A stretch of DNA of 64,000 nucleotides from Doryteuthis pealeii. Its lineage: Eukaryota; Mollusca; Cephalopoda; Myopsida; Loliginidae. The stretch covers positions 44,922,501 to 44,986,500 of the forward strand of contig CM042142.1 of assembly GCA_023376005.1 (NCBI GenBank). The letters run 5' to 3'. The first letter of the stretch is position 1; each line of letters begins with the position of its first letter. The notes under the pieces were generated by a model that saw nothing but the letters and a program-made list of their open reading frames with translations, ran no database searches and was not told the origin of the DNA. This document shows positions 9,936-20,454 of this stretch, piece by piece. A program made the translations under genes and the position numbers.

Positions 9936-10961
9936 CTCGCTAATCCTGTATCTACTCTCATATCCCAGTGTCTTCTCTCTCGCCAGTTTTGTCTTCTCTC
10001 TCCCCATCCCTTTGTCTTCTTTCTCCTCCATCACTGCGCCTTCTCTCCCGCCATCTCTGTGTTCAAAGGCAAATAAGATTAGATCTTTTAACGCTGATTT
10101 TCAAAGTGTGCATGCTTGTAGTGTTTGGTCTTCCTTTGGCCTTATGGTTTAGTAAAAATATATTTAAATGTCGTTTGTCCGAACAAAAAGATTATAATAC
10201 AGTTGGAATTTGGCCTCAATATTGATCACGCTATACGAATTCGCGTGTCGTTAATTCATAGCTAACAGCCGTATTCTTACAATGCATCTGGTTATCCAAA
10301 ATAACGTAACCCAACACAGAATATTCGACAAGAAAAAGACAAGTCAATTCATATAAAATAACATTTAATTACAGAACATACAAAGAGTTCTAGTTCCAAA
10401 CCATAAACATACACAGTAGGTGTTCCAAGGAACATGAAGGAAGGTTAAGCAACCAAGGGGTGGAAACCACTTACTATTTTTCAAGAGGTTTTGGAACAAA
10501 AATAGGCACCCATGTATGTAGATGCTGAAAAAGCGAAGACACGTCTGTCGCTTTCAACGTTGTGCTAGTAAAAGGGGGAGATTTTAGGACTCACCTTGTC
10601 ACATGACAAAAATGGACACGTGACGTTGGAAAAACCCTCCTTCAATGTAAAAAGGGAAACAATTCTATTTTGTCTCACAAAAAATAGAGAAGATCGGTCT
10701 GATAATAATTGATCGATTTTAACGGCATATCAATCCGTCTGGGCTTATTTCATACCTATTGGGAATTGCGTTCACTGTAGTATATATATAAAAACAAGGC
10801 CAACCAGTCAAAATAATGTTCAGATGCAGAGAAACAAGCGCTCTCGAAAATTAAACGAAATAAAACAAAACTTAACATTTTAAAACCGAGTTTCTGATAT
10901 TCATTTCCTAATGCTTCACACTAAAGTCCAAACAATATATATACTATAGGCATATATATAA
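9936..10961. other. Unassigned sequence
   Basis: The first 100 bases continue C/T-rich. The rest has average to low GC without a long frame, terminal repeats or tRNA-like boxes that I can see. Confidence 0.5.
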
Positions 10962-11032
10962 ACACACACACACACACACACACACATACACATACGCACA
11001 CACACACACATATATATATATATATGTATGTA
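10962..11032. repeat. (CA)n / (TA)n microsatellite
   Basis: CA repeats 10962-11010 with breaks, then TATA/TATG to about 11032. Confidence 0.9.
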
Positions 11033-11096
11033 TATTGCGTCGTAGTTTCTTGGCACTATCTAATAATAATAATTTAAAAACATTTAAAAATATTAA

Positions 11097-11193
11097 ACAA
11101 CCACTCCGCACAGGCAGGATATGACACAAGGTCAATTTCTTAAACGGTGTTTGACATTTGAATTATTTATCTTTTCCTTCTCCTAGACTGGCT
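11097..11193 (-). mobile_element. SINE-A 3' fragment cut by a (CT)n array
   Basis: Reverse of the SINE-A end (accactccgcacaggcagg, then the tgacacaaggtcaatttctt block and cttctcctagactgg). Homology stops where the (CT)n array starts at about 11194, so the microsatellite interrupts or replaces the SINE head. Confidence 0.7.
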
Positions 11194-11199
11194 CTCTTC

Positions 11200-11272
<73 letters not shown>

Positions 11273-11346
11273 TCCCTGTCATACTTTTTCCCTATTTCGG
11301 TGTCTTCTCTCTCCTTATCTTAGTGTCTTCGCACCATCTCTATTAC

Positions 11347-11407
<61 letters not shown>

Positions 11408-11428
11408 CTCTCTCTTTCTCTTTCTACC
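11194..11428. repeat. Two (CT)n arrays with a linker
   Basis: (CT)n at 11197-11265 and 11351-11404, linked by 85 bases of C/T-rich sequence. Open frames are Ser/Leu shadows. Confidence 0.95.
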
Positions 11429-11799
11429 TGAGATTCAGTAACAGGAATATATTGAAGGAAATATTTATATAGGACTGACAAAAAGAGTTTCAAATAAGAT
11501 TATGTGGATATTATTACGCTGAGTATATCTGAAGAGAAAAAAAACAATTTCCCTACTAAGATCACAGCCAAACAGTAAATACCGATTATGTGGAAATAAA
11601 AATTATTAGTATCTCTAACATAGTCATTATAATACGGCCAATGAAATAACGTATTTAATCCAAATTCTATTAGAAGAAATCAGGTTGAATTTTTAAATAA
11701 AATGCTTTTACTTTCACGTTCACCTTCTATCAGACATACAGAATATTTTAATTATGATTAAAAAATATTGTTTATTTGCAAAAAATGTTTTATTTATAA
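11429..11799. other. Unassigned A/T-rich sequence
   Basis: No recognisable element, frame or repeat. It leads into the purine-rich satellite. Confidence 0.5.
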
Positions 11800-11971
11800 T
11801 TGTGAGAAAAAGTGAAAAGTGTCTAAGAGAGAGGGAAAGTAAAAACGTGTTATTTATCATTGTGTGTGAGAGTATGTGTGTGTGAGAGAGAGAAAATGAA
11901 AATGAAAGTATAATAGTTTTATTTATAATTGTCTAAGAGAAAGTGAAAGTGAAAGTAAAAACGTGTGTGTG

Positions 11972-12019
<48 letters not shown>

Positions 12020-12098
12020 TGTAAAAGTTTTTATATATTGTGCATGTGTGAGAAAGAGAAAGTGAAAGTGAAAGTAAAAAACGTTTTATTTATCATTA

Positions 12099-12182
<84 letters not shown>

Positions 12183-12259
12183 AAGTGAATGTAAAAGTTT
12201 TTATATATTGTGCATGTGTGAGAAAGAGAAAGTGAAAGTGAAAGTAAAAACGTGTGTGT

Positions 12260-12318
<59 letters not shown>

Positions 12319-12517
12319 AGAGAGAGAGAGAGAGAGAAAGTGAATGTAAAAGTTTTTATATATTGTGCATGTGTGAGAAAGAGAAAGTGAAAGTGAAAGT
12401 AAAAACGTGTGTGTAGGGAGAGAGAGAGAGAGAATGTAAAAGTTTTTATATATTGTGCATGTGTGAGAAAAAGAAAGTGAAATTGAAAGTAAAAAACGTT
12501 TTATTTATCATTAAGTT

Positions 12518-12556
<39 letters not shown>

Positions 12557-12566
12557 GTGAGAGAGT

Positions 12567-12598
<32 letters not shown>

Positions 12599-12783
12599 AA
12601 TAAAGAAAGAAAGACAGAGAGAGACAGATGGATAGACAGACAGAGAAAGTGAGAGAGAAAGTGAAAGTGTAAGTGCAAGTAAAAGTTTTTATATATTATT
12701 GTGTGCGAGAGAAAGTGAAAGTAAAAAAGTTTTATTTATTATTGTGTGTAAGAGAAAGTGAAAGTGATAACGTTTTATCTATC

Positions 12784-12875
<92 letters not shown>

Positions 12876-12955
12876 TGAAAGTAAAAAGATTTTATTTATC
12901 GTTTAGTGTGTGAGAGAGAAACTGAAATTAAAAGTAAAGACGTTTTATTAAAAAA
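11800..12955. repeat. C-depleted (GA)n/(GT)n satellite
   Basis: About 1.15 kb built from degenerate units: a gtgaaagtgaaagtaaaa phrase, then cgttttatttatcatt or gtttttatatattgtg, then a (GT)n or (GA)n run. Near-identical units recur at about 12012, 12183, 12337 and 12432. (GA)n runs lie at 11975-12015, 12124-12182, 12262-12338, 12529-12560 and 12829-12872; (GT)n lies at 12787-12828. The plus strand is almost free of C over the whole tract. A reverse-strand piece of the same repeat lies at 16800-16906. No coding potential beyond repeat shadows. Confidence 0.85.
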
Positions 12956-13377
12956 ATATATTAGTTGTTGCTTTTAAAGAAATAATTTCGCAATGATATG
13001 TTAAATGTTATGTGGCACCAAGCAACAGTGACGATGAAAAAAAATTTTTTTTCTCAATTTTGTTGCATGCCTGTAATTTACAAAGATGTTAATTATTACG
13101 TTCAAAAATACGGATGCCTCATTCGTATTAATTAAACAATTTTTTTTAAAAATCACTAGTTTTTCCCAATAATTATGATTTTTACTATTTTTCAAAATTA
13201 TGCTTAATGATTTTACCTTTTTTTTTAAATAGTAAATAACCCATTTCAGACCAACGGGCACAGATTGTTACTGGGAGGCCGGTGTATAGGAATTTCCTAA
13301 TATGAAGAAATGCTAAAAAGATCAAGGTCCAACCAAGAACGTAATTTTTTTTGTGGAGAAGTGTTAAAGAAGCGATG

Positions 13378-13532
13378 TGCCAAGTGTGTTGAACAGCAGG
13401 TTGAATTTTCGTAATAAAAAATGTATGTTTTATGGCTTTACAACATTTCTTTCTTAGTCGAGCCGAGAACTTTTCAGTTCTCCTTTGTTGAAAAACCTAA
13501 ATATTTGTTGTGGAACATCAAAGTAAGTAAGC
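13378..13532 (+). repeat. Dispersed repeat, copy 1 (pair with 14702-14843)
   Basis: Shares a diverged colinear match with 14702-14843: aagtgtgttgaac, then tcgagccgagaacttttcag, then a ggaacatcaa...gagctt/aagctt end. About 75-80% identity is my estimate by eye. No coding signal is convincing in either copy. 12956-13377 upstream shows nothing recognisable. Confidence 0.6.
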
Positions 13533-13666
13533 TTTTTTTTATATTGATTTTAACGACATGTCAACGTGTCTACTATTATCTAGAGGTTAGGGAATCGCGT
13601 TCATTTTACATTTTTATTTTTATGTAATTATTTTTAAGAGTGTTTAGCACACAGTTATATGATATC

Positions 13667-13872
13667 TATATATTTACCAGCCCCTCCGCACGAGCAAGAT
13701 GTGACACAAGGTCAATTTCTTAAGCGGAGTTCAACAGGTTTGAATTCAGTTTTCCTTCTCCTAGACCGGTTGCCTAACCAAGGTTAAAGAGCCCAGTCTG
13801 CCCTACTATTTACCCATAGCTGGAGGGAGAGTAGGATTCATAACTTTCCCAAGGGTATTAGCGCTAAGTGAA
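13667..13872 (-). mobile_element. SINE-A, headless left arm of a foldback pair
   Basis: 3' end and body of SINE-A (minus). It stops at gcgctaagtgaaat (13861-13874) where an opposite copy starts. The tRNA head is absent from this copy. Confidence 0.85.
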
Positions 13873-14140
13873 ATGGTTAAAGTCATGCGAAATGGACTCG
13901 TCGCCCCGAGTTCAAATCCTGGATGTGGTAATGGCATTTCACTTAACGCTAATATCCTTGGGAAAGGTATGAATCCTACTCTCCCTCCAGCTATGGGTAA
14001 ATAGTAGGGCAGACTGGGCTCTTTAACCTTGGTTAGGCAACCGGTCTAGAAGGAAAATTCTGAATTCAAACCTGCTGAACTCCGCTTAAGAAATTGACCT
14101 TGTGTCGCATCCAGCTCGTGCGGAGGGGTTGGTAAATATA
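13873..14140 (+). mobile_element. SINE-A, right arm of a foldback pair
   Basis: Begins inside the head (atggttaaagtcatg), with B box gagttcaaatcc at 13909-13920, the body, and the 3' end gctcgtgcggaggggttgg by 14132. With the preceding copy it makes an inverted repeat whose arms of about 205 bp are separated by about 60 bases, so a transcript through both would form a long hairpin. Confidence 0.9.
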
Positions 14141-14202
14141 TGTATGGCGTAAAATAACTAATAATCCTTTGTAAACAATTATAGCTTCAAGCAACTATTC
14201 TT

Positions 14203-14443
14203 AGGCCTGGGTTTGCTCAGTTGATAGGGCGTTCGGCTAGAAACCACGAGGTTCCTAGTTCGATACCGGCCATCGCCAACTCAGCGTATGAGTATCACAG
14301 GGATCTGTGCAGTAAAGTAAGGAGCTGATAGTAGGTGTGGCGCTCCACCTCAGACGCAAAAACAATCTCCTTTGTCTAGCGCTTGTGAAAAGGGGATAGA
14401 CTTCCTCGCTGACTGGCTGATACCGACTTTAAGCCGCCCCTAC
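14203..14443 (+). mobile_element. SINE-B, full-length copy
   Basis: Head gggtttgctcagttgatag (A-box region) and tagttcgataccgg (B box), body tgagtatcacagggatctg, and end ctgataccgactttaagc. It agrees in length with the 48431 and 52842 copies. Confidence 0.9.
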
Positions 14444-14515
14444 TACTTTACTTTTACATGATTTAAAAAAATCCTATCCAATGCAAATTATTTTCATACA
14501 GATCTATTGGACCCA

Positions 14516-14690
14516 GAGTTGGACCCTAACAGGTACTACCAGTCCTGGTCAGAGTAAACCAGAGAGTAATGGCAACTAAAGGGTAACCTCACACTCCCCA
14601 GATCTCCAGAACAGCAGATTCAGTACACCCCCATTTTGGAAGGAATCTTACCATTCCTCAGGAGATACATTCAGTGTATTCCAAGCTCTG
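14516..14690 (-). mobile_element. E retroelement, internal fragment
   Basis: Reverse of the E block around taacaggtactaccagtc and cactccccagatctcc. Both ends of E are missing. Confidence 0.6.
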
Positions 14691-14701
14691 CCGAAAGGGC
14701 G

Positions 14702-14843
14702 TTGAAGTGTGTTGAACTGCGAGAAGAATATGTACGTTTCACGGCGCTAGGTTATTCCCTTCTTGGTTGAGCCGAGAATTTTTCAGTGCTCCTCCGTAGA
14801 AGATTCTGTATATTTGTCGAAGGACATCAACGTAGGCGAGCTT
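14702..14843 (+). repeat. Dispersed repeat, copy 2 (pair with 13378-13532)
   Basis: See the first copy: the two share the gagccgagaa(c/t)ttttcag core and flanking blocks in the same order. 14844-15059 has no recognisable feature. Confidence 0.6.
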
Positions 14844-15059
14844 AGTTGATAATATTAGCTTAATTAATGTCGATAAGTGCATAGATGTCTGCACTCCGTA
14901 GGGTGAAGACGAAACGACGACCCCTGCTAAGTGGATCATTCTCAGTTTTAGGGTCATCAGGTAAAAATGAAAATATGACAAAGAAGAGAAGTCTGTTCTG
15001 GAATGAACCGAAATGGAGGTCGCTTAAAACTAAAACATAATTGAAAACATACACTTTGA

Positions 15060-15559
15060 GGTTATTTCCTAGTTGAGTTACATGAGTGACCCAGAAAAAA
15101 CAGAACCCGAATTATTTATTTATTTTCCCATTAAACTAACCCTAAACCCCAACCCTAACCCTAACCCTAACCCTAACCCTAAACTCTAACCCTAACCCTA
15201 ACCCTTGTTGGACTTAAACTTTAACTCTTAAAGTCCTATACCACCTCATTCCACCCGGCTCGAAGTCACATTGGTTTTAACTAATCAGCCCCAAACAATA
15301 GCCTTGGTTTAAATTTAATATTAAACATATGTAGAAATCTTTGATTTAAGGGAAATAATAGGTAACTTTAGATGCAAAGGTCATTTTTAGCCATTTTTTT
15401 TATATATATCCTTATAGGAATGTTCTGGACTTAGAAAATTCTCAACAGAATGTTAAGAGTTAAAAAATTAAAATTAACAGTTTTATTACATAATTTGTGG
15501 GTTCTGTTTTTTCTGGGTCACCCTGTAATATTATGTTACTCAACTAGGAGGGGGTTGGG

Positions 15560-15598
<39 letters not shown>

Positions 15599-15694
15599 GG
15601 GATTTTGGGTTAGTTTAATGGGAAAATAAATAATTTGGGTTCTGTTTTTTCTGTGTCACCCTGTAATATCATGTTACTCAACTAGGAAATAACC
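15060..15694. mobile_element. MITE-T copy 1, carrying telomere-like repeats
   Basis: Outer ends are inverted: ggttatttcctagttgag at 15060 and its reverse complement ending at 15694. Flanking octamers cacttt(g)a (15052-15059) and cacttt(t)a (15695-15702) match at 7 of 8, indicating an 8-bp TSD. Inside, the left arm has (CCCTAA)-type repeats (15131-15205) and the right part (TTAGGG)-type repeats (15552-15610). A second, inner copy of the end lies at about 15488-15545, so this copy is compound. The repeats are internal to a transposable element and do not mark a chromosome end. Confidence 0.85.
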
Positions 15695-15734
15695 CACTTT
15701 TATAACGAAAGAAAATATTTATATAAAGTTTGAC

Positions 15735-16110
15735 ACAGTGTTACTAGGGGGGCGAGTCAAAAGCTTTAACAATATTTTGGTACCTGCTAGTTTACGGTGC
15801 GTATATCACCTGACCAATGCAATTTAACCCGTGGTATTTACTTGCGGTGATTAGTAGTGTCGTGGTAGTTGGTGCGCTGACACGTTATGCATTACGTCAT
15901 TCTGTGTGTGTGTGTGTGTGATTTGAAAACCACACATATTAACGTGAAGTGTAGTCTAATTCGGGAGCTTATGCTTTCTGAGTTCGAACTGGACCGTAAG
16001 GCCGCGGAAGCAGTCACACAGCGTGCCCTTTTGCCGTCCCTGGATCATACCCAGTCTGTTCCCAACGTAAAAAACGATATTAACGCAAATGTGAATATTT
16101 GAATCTAAGC
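15735..16110 (+). mobile_element. Possible degraded mariner-like N-terminal fragment
   Basis: A TIR-like phrase (gggggcgagtcaaaagc, about 15748) precedes a 71-residue frame (15887-16102). Its middle (IRELMLSEFELDRKAAEA) loosely resembles the first helix-turn-helix of mariner transposases. There is no catalytic domain, no opposite end and no TA duplication that I can show. The frame also crosses a (GT)n run. It could equally be chance. Confidence 0.25.
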
Positions 16111-16131
16111 TAAATCTTATCGTGTCTATTC

Positions 16132-16374
16132 GGACCATATGACCTTTAGGCACCCCTTTTGCGATCTCGTTTCATAAGGACATTTGTTCATTTACACCGT
16201 CAAAATCTGGTCGTTTGTTAGACGATTTTTAGATTTTTTTAAATTATAAAAGTAACCCCTAACCCTAAACCCTAACCCTAAACCCTAAGAAACAACCGGA
16301 TTTTCACGGTGTAAATGAAAAAATGTCCTTATGAAACGAGATCGCAAAAGGGGTGCCTAAATGGCATATGGTCC
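16132..16374. mobile_element. MITE-T2 copy 1, 243 bp, with telomere-like core
   Basis: Palindromic element with ends ggaccatatg and catatggtcc. Flanked by a perfect 8-bp direct repeat gtctattc (16124-16131 and 16375-16382). The arms pair along almost their whole length; the centre (16254-16288) holds CCCTAA repeats. Two more copies (20173, 21153) have the same ends and their own perfect 8-bp TSDs. Confidence 0.92.
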
Positions 16375-16739
16375 GTCTATTCTGCCTTAGATCCGTTTAA
16401 AAGTTTAAAATTATTTTACGCTGCACGTTAGAATATTAATTAATGAATTCAAACATTAAATAAAAAGAAAATTCATACGTTTGAATTTCGTCATAACAAC
16501 ATTTAAATCAAGCATCCATTTTTTAGCACGATATGACGCTGCACTTTCGAATATTAATACATTCAAACACTAAAAGCAAATACAGAAACACACAAGTTAC
16601 TACCTCCACACTAACTCCGAGGTCTTCTGAGGATGGGATTCTAATCCCGAAATATTAAGGAAACATACAAAGATAGAAATACAGGTCAATGAACAACATT
16701 TATTTATTGCCTTCAGATATTGATTAACCTTCAAAATCA
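16375..16739. other. Unassigned A/T-rich sequence
   Basis: Apart from a small diverged direct repeat (gctgcac.tt.gaatattaat at about 16420 and 16535) nothing is recognised. Confidence 0.5.
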
Positions 16740-16906
16740 ATCTACAAATTATAATTATTATTGAGCTTTCTTGTAAACAAATATTCTTTACCAAATTTGC
16801 CAACTAATATGTTTTTTAATAAAACGTTTTTACTTTCATTCTCACTTCTTCCTCACACCCAACGATAAATAAAACCTGATTACTTTCACTTTCACTTTCA
16901 ATTAGT
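16740..16906 (-). repeat. Minus-strand piece of the 11.8-13 kb satellite
   Basis: Read in reverse it gives gaaagtaaaaacgttttatt followed by the aaacatattagttg junction found at 12930-12970. It therefore contains the same repeat boundary. An E element then interrupts it at 16907. Confidence 0.65.
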
Positions 16907-17502
16907 TTGTTTTGTTTTGTTTTACTGCATATCAACCTCAGTGGGTCATTTAATGCCGATAAAATTTTGAAATAAATCAATTCTTAATGGATAATACAAT
17001 TTTTTTATAAATACATTTTTCTATTTAACCCATAGATGGGACCCTAACAGGTACTACCACTCCGGGTCAGAGTGGACCAGGGAGCAATGGTGACGAAGGG
17101 GTGCTCCACATTCCCCAGACCTCCAAAACTGGAAGCCCACCATCAGATAGAGTTTAACGTCATTCCCAGGACATGTAGACCCGCAGCCACCGCCTTCTAG
17201 CACCCATATGATAAAAAGGGGTTGGGGCTTGCCATAAGGGCAATAGGGTTGGGAAAATCATATAGGTGCTAGGGCTTGACGTGACCAGCCGATTGATCGG
17301 AGGGGGCCTCTCCGACCGCCCGTCTAGCCCAAGATAGGGCCAAAGTGGAGTACTGCAAGTCATGAACTACTCATCCACCTGGGCTCTATCCTTAAGCGTC
17401 ACGGGTCGCCACCCACGGCCAACAGGTGGCCCCATTGGGGGAGTCTTATCCCTCTGCAGAGGTGCAGTCGGTGCATTTTAACGCCTCAGCCGACAGGGCG
17501 GG
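16907..17502 (-). mobile_element. E retroelement, full-length (596 bp) with 12-bp TSD
   Basis: Flanked by identical ctttcaattagt (16895-16906 and 17503-17514). On the minus strand E starts cccgccctgtcggctgagg and ends gttgatatgcagtaaaac with an (AAAAC)n tail. It is noncoding; frames are short and not conserved in frame between copies. The long variable TSD and the LINE-like 3' tail indicate target-primed reverse transcription by a LINE. I see no tRNA-like A/B boxes, so it is either an atypical SINE or an internally deleted LINE. Confidence 0.92.
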
Positions 17503-17514
17503 CTTTCAATTAGT

Positions 17515-17879
17515 GTTGCATAATCTATGTGGTGTCATAAGTTATTGTCAACCCTCTGTATTTCTGCTGGGATGGTCCCTTTCATATCACGGACGGAAAA
17601 TTACTAACAGTTGAAGTCCTGTGAATCACGTGAAGTCACGTGAGAGCTAGTTAGCTCATCAGTTCCAGCGAGGATCCTAAGCAAGAAAGGTGTTTCTTGC
17701 TTAGTTAGTGGGACTCACCTGAACGCACGCTGTAGTTAGTTAGAAATGAAAACTTAGTTAATAAAAGTATTTAAACGAACAATATGGCGTTGTTTGTTGA
17801 TGCATACATTAGTTAGAAGATCGGCCATAAGGAAGAAGAAAGAAAATGCATCAAGATGTGTTGAGAATTTTGGATATAG
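17515..17879. other. Unassigned sequence with paired CACGTG motifs
   Basis: Two CACGTG palindromes lie 10 bases apart (17627-17632 and 17637-17642). A perfect small hairpin (taagcaagaaa...tttcttgctta) lies at 17678-17703. Otherwise nothing recognised; regulatory meaning is unproven. Confidence 0.4.
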
Positions 17880-18167
17880 GTATTTACCAACCCCTCCGCA
17901 CGAGCAGGATGTGACACAAGGTAAATTTCTTAATCGGAGTTCAACAGGTTTGAATTCAGAGTTTTCCTTCTCCTAGACTGGTTGCCTAACCAAGGTTAAA
18001 GAGCCCAGTCTTCCCTACTATTTATCCATAGCTGGAGGGTGAGTAGGATTCATACCTTTCCCAAGGGTATTAGCGCGAAGTTAAATGCAATTATCACATC
18101 CAGGATTTGAACTCGGGGCGACGAATCCATTTCCCATGACTTTAACCATCGCACCACGCGCTTCCTC
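17880..18167 (-). mobile_element. SINE-A, full-length copy
   Basis: The head on the minus strand spans 18167-18100 (A-box-like gtggtgcgatggttaaagt, B-box-like gagttcaaatcc). The body is full and the 3' end (reverse of accaacccctccgcacgag) ends at 17880. It lacks a TA array here, showing that the array is not obligatory. Confidence 0.9.
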
Positions 18168-18610
18168 GAATTTTGGATATAAGGCGTATGCTTGATGTTC
18201 ACTTCTACTTATAGACTCGCCGATAACCATGTGACCAATCTATTGACCAACCACTGGCAGTATTCTGCTGTTGATATTATATATACTGGCTGTTCTAGTC
18301 ATACCTGCTCACAATGCTTTGAACCTTCGTGGACGACGGAACATAGGATTATATCACTGGACCTTTGATACTACGTAAGATTCCATAACCCAGGACTTAT
18401 TCACTTACCAAAGGATTCTATAGCTCAGGACTTACTTACTTACTTACTTTAAGTTCTTTACAACAGGTCAAGGATGGCGGCCAGAAACTTAATAAGATGA
18501 ACAACCAACAAGATAGAAGTCAACATGGCAAGCATGGAGAGAAAGAATAGAAAAGATTAGAGATCACCAATGGCCAAAGAAGTAAGTAATGCAAATATGC
18601 TAGGGACTGG
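18168..18610. other. Unassigned sequence
   Basis: Contains a short (ACTT)n run (18431-18449) and no recognisable element or convincing frame. Confidence 0.5.
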
Positions 18611-18612
18611 CA

Positions 18613-19400
18613 AACTGAGCCTAAAATGCGTTTTTGACAAAAAATAATCCCCCTACAGAAAATAATTTACCAAAAATCAGGGAATTATTGATTTTAATGA
18701 AATTTTCAGTGTTTATGTATCAATGAATGATCTTTATAATGCATTATTTATTTTATTTCAAAACTTTCTCATTTTTTTCAAGTTACTTAATTTTGACCCC
18801 CCTTATGTTGGGGGCGTAAAATGTTTTTTAATTTGGTCATATATTGTACTAATTACAGTATAAATAATGAGATAAAAGACCGAAGTTATGAATAGAAACC
18901 ATTAAAATTTTTTTACGGTTGCGCTTCTATGAGAAAATAAGTACCGAAAATCGAAAAATAAAATGTAAAAAAATTAATAAATAATTAATTTTTTGGAGAT
19001 TTCTTTTTTACTCATTTCGATAATTATTTAATTGGTTACTATTTTATAAAAGAAAAAAAATTATACATCGATGTTTTTTTCTGCTTAAAAAGGGGAGGGG
19101 GTACATTTTCAATCGAGTTTTTCTTCAAAACTTATTATGTTTGGCACCTAAAATAAGGTTTGCATTAAGTAGATATTTATTTTTAGAATCTAAAAATATA
19201 ACATTTTAAACTTAACATCAGGCTTTTCATATTTTAAATGAATTTTATATATTAATTTTTCATAACAAAAATACTAAATTAAAGTTTTGAAATAAAATGA
19301 CTGATGCATTATAAAATTCATTAATTGTTAAATCAATACTGAAAATTTCATTAAAATCGGATAATAACCTGATTTTTGGTAATTTTTTTTGCAATCGCGA
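18613..19400. mobile_element. Foldback element F, copy 1
   Basis: The left arm (about 18660-18780, with ttaccaaaaatcagggaatt) and the right arm (about 19270-19395, with cctgatttttggtaattt) are imperfect reverse complements around a 490-base A/T-rich middle. The left arm and middle match 63400-64000 colinearly, and the arm motif also occurs in the foldback at 59184-59618. Noncoding and A/T-rich; superfamily unknown. Confidence 0.65.
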
Positions 19401-20164
19401 ATTTTATAGTAAAATTGTAAACAAGCACTTAAAACCATCGAAAAAGAAGCTGAATGGCGGATCGCGTCGAAATTGACTAAAACAAATGGTTTTAAATCTT
19501 TTAAAAGTAAACTGCATATGTAATGATATTTTTCTTTTTTTAATGATGGTTATTATGTTACTACTTATCGATTTAGACAAAGTTTGACCTTAAATAATAG
19601 ATTTAATTATTTTTAATTCGCTTTTAAAATTCCTAGCAACCGACAAAAGTGCATATAGCTAAAATATGCCTGTCATCTCTCTGTCTACCTGTCTATCTTC
19701 TCTCCCTTCTCTAGTAAGAGAACATTGTGTATATACCCGCAACATGACCATGTGGGTATGTAACATTAGTACCGCCCATAGCAAAAGCCATGCTAGCCAC
19801 TGGCACGCTACGCCACTGCGTGCAAACAATTGAAAACATGTGTTGTGCAAAAAGTGAAGACGCAGTTGATTGCGCAGTATAGTAACCAGATGATTCAAGA
19901 AATTTCGCTCGGGTTTCAAGAACCTCAGTAAGGTCAAGTAGGCCTAAAATCGAGGATTTCGAGGCCGTGCTCTAAGCCATAAAGTCAAATCCAGCGATTA
20001 TCATTCAAATAGTATCAGGCGACCTCCGAACCACACAGTCCAGTGTGGTTCATCACGATTACGACTACGACAAAACCATTCAGAACTACCGAATCGTATC
20101 TAACGTTCGCAAAATATTGCAAAAAATTTAACTCATCCTAGGAATACTATTGCAGTGACCAGTT
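19401..20164. other. Mostly unassigned; LTR-like end near 19690-19780
   Basis: The stretch 19690-19779 resembles the 3' end of the solo LTR at 36993-37497: pyrimidine-rich lead, then gtatatacccgc, a short spacer, gtgggtatgtaaca. I cannot find the matching 5' end, so this may be an LTR fragment. The rest is unassigned. Confidence 0.35.
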
Positions 20165-20172
20165 GAATATCT

Positions 20173-20426
20173 GGACCATATGACCTTTAGGCACCCCTTT
20201 TGCGATTTTGATTCATAAGGACATTTTTTTCTTTTACACCGTCAAAATCCGGTTGTTTGTTAACATACGATTTTTAGAGTTTTTTAAATTATAAAACTAA
20301 CCCCTAACCCTAACCCCTAGCCCTAACCCTAACCCCTAATAAACAACCGGATTTTGACAGTGTAAATAAAAAAAATGTCCTTATGAATCGAGATCGCAAA
20401 AGGGGTGCCTAAAGGTCATATGATCC
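20173..20426. mobile_element. MITE-T2 copy 2, with telomere-like core
   Basis: Ends ggaccatatg / catatgatcc; perfect 8-bp TSD gaatatct (20165-20172 and 20427-20434). The arms are near-perfect inverted repeats; the centre (about 20297-20340) carries CCCTAA-type repeats. Confidence 0.92.
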
Positions 20427-20454
20427 GAATATCTTTACACTTAAGAATGGGCTA

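Noticed and set aside
9717..10152. 134-residue Ser/Leu-rich frame and antisense 105-residue Arg/Glu-rich frame
   Set aside because: Both are explained by the CT/GA repeat; no domain outside it.
15131..15610. TTAGGG/CCCTAA runs as a true telomere or chromosome end
   Set aside because: Runs are short, occur in both orientations and lie inside transposable elements with target-site duplications; sequence continues on both sides.
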